Positions 44,215-53,083 of a stretch of 64,000 bases of DNA are shown here, one piece after another. Position 1 is the first letter of the stretch, and each line of letters opens with the position of its first letter. The DNA is from Anaerovorax odorimutans. Its GTDB lineage: Bacteria; Bacillota; Clostridia; Peptostreptococcales; Anaerovoracaceae. The position numbers and the translations under genes were made by a program. The notes below the pieces were generated by a model. It did no database searches. It was not told where the DNA came from and worked only from the letters and a program-made list of their open reading frames with translations. The DNA lies in contig NZ_JANFXK010000011.1 in assembly GCF_024459955.1 (NCBI RefSeq), positions 1 through 64,000 on the forward strand, given 5' to 3'.

Positions 44215-45309
44215 TTAAATTGATTTCAGCACGTCTGCGATTCTACGGCTGGCATTGCCATCCCCGTAGGGATTGCTGGCCCGACTCATTTTTTCATATT
44301 CAGCCCTGTCATCCAGAAGCTGCCTGAAATTCCTGTAGATCGTTTCTTCCTCTGTTCCTACAAGCCGCAGCGTTCCCGCTTTGATTCCTTCCGGCCGTTC
44401 TGTCGTATCCCGCATTACCAGCACGGGTTTTCCGAGAGACGGCGCTTCCTCCTGAACCCCGCCGCTGTCAGTCAGAATCATATAGGCGCGCGCTAGAAAG
44501 TTGTGAAAATCAATGACCTCCATGGGCTCCGTCAGGCAGATCCGAGTATTATCACCGAACACGTCCTGCGCCGTTTTTCGAACGACCGGATTCAGGTGCA
44601 CCGGATAAATGACTTTTACATCCGGAGTTTCATCTACAATTCGTTTGATCGCCCGGAACATACTGTAAAGATGTTCGCCCAGGTTTTCTCTTCGATGAGC
44701 GGTGAGCATAATCAGGCGGCTGTCTTGCGCCCAGGTCAGAAGTTGGTGGTGATATTCTTTCCTTACGGTTGTTTTCAGCGCATCGATTCCGGTATTTCCC
44801 GTAACATAAATATGGGAATTTTCTTTTCCTTCCCGAAGGAGGTTTTCTTTTGCGGCCTGGGTCGGAGCAAAGTGATAGTCCGCAATAATGCCGGTTGCCT
44901 GCCGGTTGTATTCCTCCGGAAACGGAGAGTATAGATTGTAGGTTCGCAGGCCTGCCTCAACGTGGCCCACCGCAATCTGCTGATAAAAGCATGAGAGCGC
45001 CGCTGCGAAGGTTGTTGTAGTGTCTCCGTGGACAAGTACCACATCCGGCTTTGCGATCTCCAGCACTTCCTTCATCTTTATCAGGACGCTGTCCGTTACA
45101 TCGTAAAGGGTCTGCTTTTCTTTCATAATGGAAAGATCGTAGTCCGGCGTGACTTCAAAAGCGTCCAGTACCATATCCAGCATCTGCCTGTGCTGACCTG
45201 TAACACAGACAATTGTTTCAAGTTCTTTTTCTTTTTTTAATTCGTTTACTAAGGGGCACATTTTGATCGCCTCTGGGCGCGTGCCGAAAATTAACATTAT
45301 TTTTTTCAT
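44215..45309 (-). CDS. wecB: UDP-GlcNAc 2-epimerase (non-hydrolysing)
   Basis: The 364-residue enzyme starts MKKIMLIFGTRPEAIKMCPL and has the family motifs VHGDTTTTFAAALSCFY, HVEAGLRT and TDSGGVQEEAPSLGKPVLV. It interconverts UDP-GlcNAc and UDP-ManNAc, which feeds both the TagA/WecG transferase and WecC in this locus. The ATG at 45309 gives the family-normal N-terminus. A longer frame to 45360 overlaps the preceding gene, and the ribosome site is weak either way. Confidence 0.93.
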   Translation of the reverse strand: MKKIMLIFGTRPEAIKMCPLVNELKKEKELETIVCVTGQHRQMLDMVLDAFEVTPDYDLSIMKEKQTLYDVTDSVLIKMKEVLEIAKPDVVLVHGDTTTTFAAALSCFYQQIAVGHVEAGLRTYNLYSPFPEEYNRQATGIIADYHFAPTQAAKENLLREGKENSHIYVTGNTGIDALKTTVRKEYHHQLLTWAQDSRLIMLTAHRRENLGEHLYSMFRAIKRIVDETPDVKVIYPVHLNPVVRKTAQDVFGDNTRICLTEPMEVIDFHNFLARAYMILTDSGGVQEEAPSLGKPVLVMRDTTERPEGIKAGTLRLVGTEEETIYRNFRQLLDDRAEYEKMSRASNPYGDGNASRRIADVLKSI

Positions 45310-45349
45310 GGTTTTTTCTACTTCTTTATTTTCTGAGTTTGCTTTTTCA

Positions 45350-46135
45350 TCAAAGGGCAAGGATCCATTGGTAAATCTCTTCTAAAAAAGCCGTTTCTAA
45401 GCGGTTCACTGATATCGTCTCTATAATCTTGTCAATATAAGTTGCAATACCTTCTCCCTGATAAGAAAGTTTCTGTATTGCAGACTCGTCCATCTGATTC
45501 CATTCTTCTCTGGTCAACCTGTCTTTAATTTCCCTTGTATATGAGAAATACGGCGTATTGAGCAACAGGTGCATAGGATGGATATTGATCACCTTTAACC
45601 CTGGCGACAACAGCTGCCTTTTCATAAGGGAAAAGTCAAAGTCATTTGAGTAATATAGGAAAGCTCCATCCTCCCAGAAGATCGGGAAACTGATTGTCTT
45701 TGACCGATGAAGAAACGGCGGCACAATATCCATGAGGGTGCATACATTTGATTCATAAAGAATCCCTCGTTTTGTAAGCTTGTCCATCGTGTCATTCACA
45801 TCATAGTAACGATGCGCTCTGAAACAATCCGCCTCCGGCACTAATTTGAAGCAATAATCAATTACCTCATCATAATTGCTTCCCTGGCTGCTTCCAGGCA
45901 TAAAATTGGGATGGATGCCAATCCTAATTGTTCCTTTTTCTGCATATTCGTCCACTGCAGGGTTGGGATTGGTCACGAATGCCGTAATTTTCACTTTATT
46001 CTCATCAAAATATTCAAAGGCTTTACGAGCTGCATATTCTGACGCCCAATCCAAATCCGATGTTATGCAGATTATATTTCTGGTTTCTAAAATTTTCCGT
46101 GCTCTTTCAAGTTTATGTAATAATTCTTTCATCAA
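45350..46135 (-). CDS. WbmS-like polysaccharide deacetylase-family protein
   Basis: The 261-residue protein has the TIM-barrel polysaccharide-deacetylase layout: ICITSDLDWASEYAARKAFE, then IGIHPNFMPGS, CFRAHRYYDVN and VINIHPMHLLLNTPY. This resembles the WbmS proteins of O-antigen loci, whose substrate is not firmly established. The Asp pair and the HPN and HPM histidines are compatible with a metal centre. Placed between a MaoC-like gene and wecB, it probably modifies a sugar or its acyl group during repeat-unit assembly. Confidence 0.72.
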   Translation of the reverse strand: MMKELLHKLERARKILETRNIICITSDLDWASEYAARKAFEYFDENKVKITAFVTNPNPAVDEYAEKGTIRIGIHPNFMPGSSQGSNYDEVIDYCFKLVPEADCFRAHRYYDVNDTMDKLTKRGILYESNVCTLMDIVPPFLHRSKTISFPIFWEDGAFLYYSNDFDFSLMKRQLLSPGLKVINIHPMHLLLNTPYFSYTREIKDRLTREEWNQMDESAIQKLSYQGEGIATYIDKIIETISVNRLETAFLEEIYQWILAL

Positions 46136-46158
46136 AACTTTCCTGCTGCCCTCTCAAA

Positions 46159-46566
46159 TTATAGTAAAAGCACCAACGCTTCACCGTCTAAAATACATTC
46201 CTTCATTTGGTTTATACAATCAAATGCAATCAAACATTGATTTTTTTCCGATAGAATCTCTTTAATCTCACAGACACACTCTATTTCGTCACCAATATAA
46301 ACCGGTTTTCTGTAATTAATCCGTTCCGTTAATAGAATAGCCCCCTCTCCAGGCAATTTATTGCCTATTACATTGGAAACGAGAGCCTGACAAAATAAGC
46401 CGTGTGCAATTCTTTCGCCGAAAACAGTCTCTTCAGCATATTTAGTATCCATATGGATCGGGTTTCTGTCTCCAGAGATGTCTGCATAGTCCCCGATTAT
46501 CTGTTCCGTCACCTTTTGTTTGATCGCAGCCTTATCACCAACACTAAAATTCCTGATATCACCCAT
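46159..46566 (-). CDS. MaoC-like hot-dog hydratase
   Basis: The 135-residue single hot-dog protein has the MaoC/R-hydratase motif GDRNPIHMD, in which Asp and His are catalytic in enoyl-CoA hydratases, and [16 protein letters not shown]. Its start overlaps the acyltransferase stop by eight bases, so the two are translationally coupled. A hydratase in a surface-glycan locus suggests synthesis of a hydroxyacyl or modified-acyl substituent. That is inference; the family motif itself is clear. Confidence 0.82.
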   Translation of the reverse strand: MGDIRNFSVGDKAAIKQKVTEQIIGDYADISGDRNPIHMDTKYAEETVFGERIAHGLFCQALVSNVIGNKLPGEGAILLTERINYRKPVYIGDEIECVCEIKEILSEKNQCLIAFDCINQMKECILDGEALVLLL

Positions 46567-47275
46567 GCCCCTGCTCCGTTACTCTTGCAGGAACTCCCAT
46601 AACTGTTGAATTCTCAGGCACATCTTTTGTCACAACAGCACCTGCACCTACCACCGCATTCTCTCCAACGGTTACCCCTGGTAACAGCGTGCTTCCTGAC
46701 CCTATCTTGCATCCCTTTTTCAGTGTGATTATGGTCGCTTCACCTACTTCATTTCCTTTTATCCTCATAGTATTATCGTTGGCAGAGCAAACCCCTACCC
46801 CCACGAACACCTCTTCTTCGACCACTGTCCGCGCAGTAATATGTGTCATATCCATGATTTTGGAGTTTTCTTTTACTGTAACATGATGGTTTGTTGTACA
46901 TAGCCGTGCGATCAATGCATTGTCACCAATATTCCCATGTTCTCTTAACTGCGCCCCGTCTCCAATCAATACATTATTTCCCAGTCTGTTTGCTGCATAT
47001 ATCACTGCATTACTTCCAATTACGCAGCTTGTCCCTATTTCCACCGGTTCGAAGTCTGATTCCAGCTTATGAACCAAATTCCCTGCTCCTTTGGGCGGCC
47101 TGCCTATCACGGCACCGTCAAAAATCTCCGTCCCGGCGCCAACCCTTGTCCCCGGATAAAGTACGACGTTGTGGTGTATCACCACATCCCTGCCTATGAC
47201 GCAGTCTTTTCCTATTTGAGCTGTTGCTGCAATATATGAAGTGCCTTTCTTTTCCATATTGTTTTGCTCTCGCAT
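46559..47275 (-). CDS. Hexapeptide-repeat acyltransferase
   Basis: The 238-residue left-handed beta-helix protein contains two stretches of hexapeptide repeats ([20 protein letters not shown], then [19 protein letters not shown]). It ends with [20 protein letters not shown], the classic NeuD/WbbJ-type acyltransferase finish. [10 protein letters not shown] holds the likely catalytic histidines. It probably adds an acyl group from an acyl donor to a sugar of the glycopolymer. AAGGAG precedes the ATG. Confidence 0.85.
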   Translation of the reverse strand: MREQNNMEKKGTSYIAATAQIGKDCVIGRDVVIHHNVVLYPGTRVGAGTEIFDGAVIGRPPKGAGNLVHKLESDFEPVEIGTSCVIGSNAVIYAANRLGNNVLIGDGAQLREHGNIGDNALIARLCTTNHHVTVKENSKIMDMTHITARTVVEEEVFVGVGVCSANDNTMRIKGNEVGEATIITLKKGCKIGSGSTLLPGVTVGENAVVGAGAVVTKDVPENSTVMGVPARVTEQGHG

Positions 47276-47285
47276 TATTCTCTCC

Positions 47286-47392
47286 TTAGTGTTCTTTTAT
47301 CATAATCCTCTTAAAGCTATACATTTGATTTTCACCCAAGTCTGTCATGATATAGTAGCTCACTGTATAACTTCCGGCTTTTTTGAAACTAG
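47286..47392 (-). pseudogene. Possible 3' remnant of a displaced gene
   Basis: Directly after the stop of the 1378-residue gene, another frame on the same strand reads KAGSYTVSYYIMTDLGENQM, then [11 protein letters not shown] and a stop at 47286. It has no start or ribosome site of its own. The alternating hydrophobic pattern looks like the end of a real beta-sandwich protein. It may be what remains of a gene replaced by the AT-rich glycosyltransferase gene. Short length makes this uncertain. Confidence 0.35.
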
Positions 47393-50300
47393 CTAATTCT
47401 TCTGGAAGATATCTTTAATGTATTCCTGCGCCTTTATAAGTTCTTTTCTATCACACAAATCTACAAAATGATTTATTATCTCACTTTTACCATTATAGTT
47501 ATCCCGATATAAATCAAAAATTTTTTTTACTATTATAATTGAAGCTTCAATATCATTTCCTTTTAAATAGATCAGATGCTGTAGTGTCCAATTTTCAAAA
47601 TACGAGTTGAACTTTTTATTCATATAATCATTTAGCAGCCCATGCTGTTCAAGAAATGATTTTCTTGGCTCTTCTATTGCAAAATATTTTTTATAAAATG
47701 ATATATTAATACTATTTACAATTGAACCACTTCTCGCAGCATAATATATATGAGCCATCGTACTATTTATTTCAAAAGTATCTGCACATGTAAACCATTC
47801 CCATGATGATAAAGTATCTTCTCCTGCTGCTCCATTGATCTGATACAAATCATACTGTTTTAAGAACTGCTTTTTGACTATAGCTGCCTGCATACTTATT
47901 CCCGAAAAATTTGTATCCACTAACAATTTTTTCCCGCCACCACTTCTCACAATACCGTTTTTATATTTTTTATGCATATATGATTTATAAAAGTCCGAAA
48001 TCCAACAATTTTCACCGGCATACATAGAGCTACCGCAAATAAAATCATAGTTCTTCCCTCTTATCTGTCGATATAGTTTATAATAGGCATTATTGACCGC
48101 CTCATTGTCTGGATCTAAGAAGGTTATATATTCCGTAGTTGATAGTTCAATCCCCTTATTTCTTGGCCGGGATGCAGATCCACTTCCACCATCATTAAAG
48201 AGAAAAGTTTTTACATTACTATACCGCTGGCTGAGATAATTTATCATTTTAGGTGTAAAATTATCTGTTGAACCATCATCAACCATAATGATTTCCATGT
48301 CATCAAACATAGAGCTACGCACTAAACTTGAAAATGCCTTTCCGTACAAATGATTTCCATTATTATAGATTGGTATAATTACAGATAATTTATAGTTGCT
48401 TCTAGGCTTATCTTCTGAATTGATCTGCCTACAATTAAAATGATCAATACAGTAACCTTTAGGTATATTTTGTACGCCGTGTAGATTTAGTAATTTATCT
48501 ACTTCAAAAGACTCTTTCCAAAATACTGTCATGTATTTATTATTCATTCTAGTTGTATAAGAATGTTCTTCCCCTGTTCCCGCCAATTCTCCGTTTTTAA
48601 TATATGTATGTTTTGTTATATAGTCTGAATCGGTATATTTAAATCCATTAATCATATCTTCTAAATAAAATGCTCCATATTCCACTTCATCACTGAAAAA
48701 TGTGATTATATCTATATCTTCTAAGCTTCTATCGGTAACATCATTTATATGAAACAGAACTTTTTCCTCATAAGTTTGACAGTTAAACATATCAATAAGA
48801 CATTGTGATTCTTTCTCTATAATAACTGCGACTTTACGTTTAATCATCAATGGCATGGCCTCTTTTACATGCCTCATCATTTCAAATATTCGTTCATAAC
48901 AAGTATGCTCACTCATTACAGAGCGAATGCCAAAAACCTGATGTTCATAGATTTCTTCTTCATTCATGTTTTTTATAATATTTTTAATTTCGTCTTCATT
49001 AAATATTAAAAATACGGTAGGCGAACAACTATTAACACCCACACTATAATTTGATAATAAAAGATTTCCACATGCTTGAAGCTCATAAACTCTATTAGCA
49101 AACATAGTTTGACTATATTTTATATTATTAATATTGATTGCCCAGTCAAAAAGCTTATGCACTTTTTGTAATTTGTCATGAGGTATGCTTTTGTATGCAT
49201 GGCGAAAATACTTTTCAGGATATGCATATCTTTCATCAGAATGAAAGTCATAATTTCTATCTATAATTTTCAATTCAATATCCTCTTTGATGAGACCATC
49301 AAAGAGCATTGACAAATCGCTGCACCTGTTTTCTATTCTTTTCATCCATGAGCCTGAAAAGATTACACCGCTCTCTTTCTCTACATTTTTTATGCCAATA
49401 GGATTATGGAATACCGGATTTATCCCGAATTGCAGCGTAAAAACGTTTTCATTTCCACAATCCTTCTTATATGCTTCAACTACATCAATTTCTGTTGTAA
49501 AAATATAGTCACATTGTTTGGCTATAGAAAGATAATCATTATAATGTCCTGGATCTTCTTTAGAGTAAAAAATCGTAATAATATCTCTTTTTTTTGCATT
49601 TCTAATGATTTCGTTTACCCTTTTGCGCCGATTCGTTCCTTCTGTAGCTATACCGGACCACTCGTTATTATGCAATCCATTCCAGGTACTCAAAATAAGT
49701 AAATAGTCTATTTCACTGAGTATATCTTCCCAATTGTCTGGCGATATATATATAAAGTCAGCTGCACTATAAAAAGAATCATAAAAAATCTGATCGCATA
49801 TAATTCCTATTCTAATGTCTATCTTTTTATAATATCGTTGCCCATTACTATCTGGAATTAATTCTGCTTTCTTTAATAATCTTAAATATTCTGCTTCACG
49901 CTCTATTTCTTTTAATTTACTCTCACTGAATAAATCTTCTTCTGCCATTTTGCCAGACTCTGTTAAATGCTGCATTACATTGTTGGATTCAACACTTAAT
50001 TCTTCTTTAGTTTCCTTCTTCAGTTTCTGCAATAATTTTCTTTTTAAATGCCTTAAATAGTTATATACTTTAACTTCTATGAGCCGTTCATAAGCAGTGT
50101 TCAATTTCTTTGCTTTATACAGCAATGAATTCATTTCTTTGCATTTTCGTTCCAGAGAAGCCTTCTCAGTTTGCAAATTTTTCTTTTCTTTTATAAATTT
50201 CGAATTTATATCATCTATTTCTTGCTTATATTTTTTTAATATCTCTTCTTTTGTTGTTAGATCTGTCATGATTCCATTCAACGCCATCTGTCTGGAATTC

Positions 50301-51529
50301 AGTTCTATAGTAGTTGCATCAACATCTTCCCTAGTCTTCTGTAATTCTTTATGCATTTTATCAATTTTTTTATCCTGTTCCGCACTCTCTGCTGTTAAAT
50401 CTTTTATAGTCTTTTCGGCATTATTGAGTTTGATATATGCGGCTTTCAATTCATGTTGTAGTTTTTTATCGATCGCGCTTAATCTTTCTACTTCCTGCTT
50501 TTTTTGTTCTCGTTCTACCTGTATATCTGACATCGTTTGCGACATCAGACGGAATCTTTTTTCAGCCCGCTCCAGTTCTTCATAAAGTCCCTCGATCTTC
50601 CCCCCTTTTTCCTCTTTATCTTTACTAAGCTCCTTTATATAAGTTCTCGCCGCTTCCAATTCTTGATTTATTAGTAAAAAAGTTTCCTCCTTAGAAGCAC
50701 TTTCATTTTTATAATGCTCCGCTTCCCAAGACACCTTTTGCAATTTGAGAGTTAATTCGTTTACAGTCTCTTTTTTTTCGTCTAACTCAGAAACCTTCTT
50801 CTTTAATTGTTCTACCTGTTGATTTACTTCTTCCAACTTTGCTTTGATTTCATCATGCTGTGATGCTAGTTGATCAATCCGAAGCTGTTTTTTATTTTCC
50901 ACGTAAAAAAAACTGTTTTCTAATTTTCGCACCAGGTCACGGTTAATCTCTATATCGCTACCCTGGATTTTTTTATCTGCAACGAAACCAATCCATCCAC
51001 CAAAAAAGCACACATCATTAACACAGATTCTTTCATTGATTTGATAAAACAGTTCTGCAAAATAATAGGTACGCTTATGATCTGGAAAAGGATTTATACC
51101 AAAAGGAACGGTTACAATGAGTCTTCCGTTCTCTTCCAGAAAACTCATCGCCTTATCCAAAAATAAACTAGGATCAAAAACATGTTCCAAAAATTCTCCC
51201 ATTATAATACAGTCAAACTTCTTTTCAAATTTACAGTCAAGAAAATCATCGCACAGAAAGCTTACATTTGTTTTCAATTCAGGTTCTTCCTTAAGTTCTT
51301 TTTCCGCATACTGAATCCTGCTGATTTCACTGTCAATTCCTATTACCTTTTTTCCGCAGCGTCCCAACAGGATCGATGTAATTCCCTGGGAGCAGCCAAC
51401 ATCAAGAACTGTTTTCCCCTTAGTTTTTGCACAAATCCAGTCAATTCTTTTTCTTGCTTGTTCCATAACTTCTGTTCCCAGTTCACCTTTATAGCCTTCA
51501 CTAATCCGATCAAAATATTTTGTTTCCAT
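47393..51529 (-). CDS. Methyltransferase - coiled coil - two-glycosyltransferase fusion
   Basis: This 1378-residue protein starts with a class I SAM methyltransferase (VLDVGCSQGITSIL at about 41-54; GEFLEHVFDPS). A coiled coil of about 300 residues (about 220-520) follows. Next is a glycosyltransferase region of the CgeB/DUF3880 kind (FFSDEVE and FGIRSVMSEHTCYERIFEMM near its end). A GT2 domain comes last (LSVIIPIYNNGNHLYGKAFS, VDDGSTDN, FLDPDNEAVN). The second half is paralogous to the gene at 53065-55587. AAAGGAG stands ten bases before the ATG at 51529. The gene is visibly AT-richer than its neighbours: one 60-base line counted by hand has 22 G+C, against 31 in the paralogue. This suggests recent acquisition. 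Confidence 0.85.
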   Translation of the reverse strand: METKYFDRISEGYKGELGTEVMEQARKRIDWICAKTKGKTVLDVGCSQGITSILLGRCGKKVIGIDSEISRIQYAEKELKEEPELKTNVSFLCDDFLDCKFEKKFDCIIMGEFLEHVFDPSLFLDKAMSFLEENGRLIVTVPFGINPFPDHKRTYYFAELFYQINERICVNDVCFFGGWIGFVADKKIQGSDIEINRDLVRKLENSFFYVENKKQLRIDQLASQHDEIKAKLEEVNQQVEQLKKKVSELDEKKETVNELTLKLQKVSWEAEHYKNESASKEETFLLINQELEAARTYIKELSKDKEEKGGKIEGLYEELERAEKRFRLMSQTMSDIQVEREQKKQEVERLSAIDKKLQHELKAAYIKLNNAEKTIKDLTAESAEQDKKIDKMHKELQKTREDVDATTIELNSRQMALNGIMTDLTTKEEILKKYKQEIDDINSKFIKEKKNLQTEKASLERKCKEMNSLLYKAKKLNTAYERLIEVKVYNYLRHLKRKLLQKLKKETKEELSVESNNVMQHLTESGKMAEEDLFSESKLKEIEREAEYLRLLKKAELIPDSNGQRYYKKIDIRIGIICDQIFYDSFYSAADFIYISPDNWEDILSEIDYLLILSTWNGLHNNEWSGIATEGTNRRKRVNEIIRNAKKRDIITIFYSKEDPGHYNDYLSIAKQCDYIFTTEIDVVEAYKKDCGNENVFTLQFGINPVFHNPIGIKNVEKESGVIFSGSWMKRIENRCSDLSMLFDGLIKEDIELKIIDRNYDFHSDERYAYPEKYFRHAYKSIPHDKLQKVHKLFDWAININNIKYSQTMFANRVYELQACGNLLLSNYSVGVNSCSPTVFLIFNEDEIKNIIKNMNEEEIYEHQVFGIRSVMSEHTCYERIFEMMRHVKEAMPLMIKRKVAVIIEKESQCLIDMFNCQTYEEKVLFHINDVTDRSLEDIDIITFFSDEVEYGAFYLEDMINGFKYTDSDYITKHTYIKNGELAGTGEEHSYTTRMNNKYMTVFWKESFEVDKLLNLHGVQNIPKGYCIDHFNCRQINSEDKPRSNYKLSVIIPIYNNGNHLYGKAFSSLVRSSMFDDMEIIMVDDGSTDNFTPKMINYLSQRYSNVKTFLFNDGGSGSASRPRNKGIELSTTEYITFLDPDNEAVNNAYYKLYRQIRGKNYDFICGSSMYAGENCWISDFYKSYMHKKYKNGIVRSGGGKKLLVDTNFSGISMQAAIVKKQFLKQYDLYQINGAAGEDTLSSWEWFTCADTFEINSTMAHIYYAARSGSIVNSINISFYKKYFAIEEPRKSFLEQHGLLNDYMNKKFNSYFENWTLQHLIYLKGNDIEASIIIVKKIFDLYRDNYNGKSEIINHFVDLCDRKELIKAQEYIKDIFQKN

Positions 51530-51545
51530 ATACTGCACGCTCCTT

Positions 51546-52307
51546 TTATCCCACCATGAACTTCCGATACGCATCCAGCACTTCATCCGTCTCTCCAAAC
51601 ATCTTTCCTTCACCCTGATGGAGCCACAGAATCCGGCTGCATAGACCCCTCAGGCTTTCCGTCGAGTGATTGACGATAATGACACTGCGATGTTCATCTG
51701 TAATCATCTGTTTCATCTTGGCATAGCTTTTTTGGCGAAAACGAATATCTCCTACCGACAGAATTTCATCTACCAGCAATATCTCCGGTGTCAGAACCGA
51801 GCTGATGGAAAAGGCCAGTTTAGAATACATGCCACTGGAGTAAGTTTTCACCGGTTTCTGGATAAAATCCCCCAACTCGGAAAATTCAATGATCTCATCG
51901 AGGGACGCCAGAATCTCCTCCTTGCTGAATCCCATGGCGTATCCGGACAAGAAGATATTTTGATATCCGGAGAGCCGGGACTGAAAGCCGGTTCCAAGAG
52001 ACAGCAGGGAACAGTGGTCGCTACGGACAGTGATCCGCCCTTTATCCACTCCGTAAACTCCGGCAACAGCGCCAAGCAGCGTGCTTTTTCCAGAACCATT
52101 TTCTCCCACAATACCAATGGTTTCTCCTTTTCTGACATTAAAGGAAACATTCTTCACTGCCTGAAAATCGTTGCCGGCGGAAATTTGTTTTTTCCTGGGT
52201 TTAAGCATATTTTTCAAAAAGATCCGATAATTGACCGCTGTCGTATTGCGGTAGGCAATAGTTACATTTTTTACATCAATTGCCAACTCTGTATCAATTC
52301 CACTCAT
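51546..52307 (-). CDS. Polysaccharide/teichoic-acid exporter ATPase (Wzt/TagH type)
   Basis: The 253-residue ABC ATPase has Walker A GENGSGKST (68-76), signature YSSGM (156-160), Walker B VDE (Glu181) and the switch His214. The spacing and sequence are those of Wzt/TagH exporters, but there is no long C-terminal substrate-recognition domain. It powers export of the undecaprenyl-linked polymer. The start overlaps the permease stop (TAATG). Confidence 0.93.
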   Translation of the reverse strand: MSGIDTELAIDVKNVTIAYRNTTAVNYRIFLKNMLKPRKKQISAGNDFQAVKNVSFNVRKGETIGIVGENGSGKSTLLGAVAGVYGVDKGRITVRSDHCSLLSLGTGFQSRLSGYQNIFLSGYAMGFSKEEILASLDEIIEFSELGDFIQKPVKTYSSGMYSKLAFSISSVLTPEILLVDEILSVGDIRFRQKSYAKMKQMITDEHRSVIIVNHSTESLRGLCSRILWLHQGEGKMFGETDEVLDAYRKFMVG

Positions 52308-53083
52308 TAGAACACCACCTTCATAAAATCCTTTTCTCCCCGATACAACAGGGAAACTCCGACAACACTCAATATCAGCCCGATAACCAGCCAGTAAAAC
52401 AGCCGGAAATAATCCGCCCCAAAGCCATACATCATAACGTTTCGGAACTGAACGATAATGAATCCGGTCGGGCAGATCATATTATAGATATTCAAAAGCC
52501 CTTCTCCAAACCGATCTAGCGGATAAAAAACCGCGGACAGATAAAATAAAAATCTCATAAAAATAGAGATGACATGACTTAAATCGGAAACAAATACCCC
52601 CAGATAGGCGCAGATGGTCCCCACTCCAAAGGCAAGCACAAAATATACTATCAGGATTGGAATAAAGGCCAATAGATTCAGGGTAACCGGAATCTGTACA
52701 ACCACAATCGTAACTAGGGAGATCCCAACGCTGATGAGCATCTTAATCAAGTTTTCGAACTGCTTCATCAGCACCAGAATGAATTTGGGGATATATGCCT
52801 TCTTAGTAACCGCTGAATAGGAGTTGATGATTCCGACGCAGCCCTCCACTGTAGAACCAAAAAAGTTCCAGATCGTGAGTCCCAGAAAAACAAACAGAGG
52901 GAAATTATCCACTTCGCACCCAAAGATGTAGGCTGCGACAAAGGTGTAGACCAGCATAAACAGCAGAGGGTCCAGCACCCACCACATCCAGCCCAAATAC
53001 GACCCGGCCACCTGGGATTTTAATTCGGAAACTGCCGAGTAAGTCGCATATTTTGAATATCGTTTTAAGTCTCTGATGAACAT
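52307..53083 (-). CDS. Polysaccharide/teichoic-acid exporter permease (Wzm/TagG type)
   Basis: The 258-residue ABC-2 permease has six spans. It starts MFIRDLKRYSKYATYSAVSELKS, the usual amphipathic lead-in of TagG/Wzm proteins, followed by GSYLGWMWWVLDPLLFMLVY. The ATG at 53083 has GGAGGAG seven bases upstream. Together with the adjacent ATPase it forms the exporter for the glycopolymer. Confidence 0.93.
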   Translation of the reverse strand: MFIRDLKRYSKYATYSAVSELKSQVAGSYLGWMWWVLDPLLFMLVYTFVAAYIFGCEVDNFPLFVFLGLTIWNFFGSTVEGCVGIINSYSAVTKKAYIPKFILVLMKQFENLIKMLISVGISLVTIVVVQIPVTLNLLAFIPILIVYFVLAFGVGTICAYLGVFVSDLSHVISIFMRFLFYLSAVFYPLDRFGEGLLNIYNMICPTGFIIVQFRNVMMYGFGADYFRLFYWLVIGLILSVVGVSLLYRGEKDFMKVVF

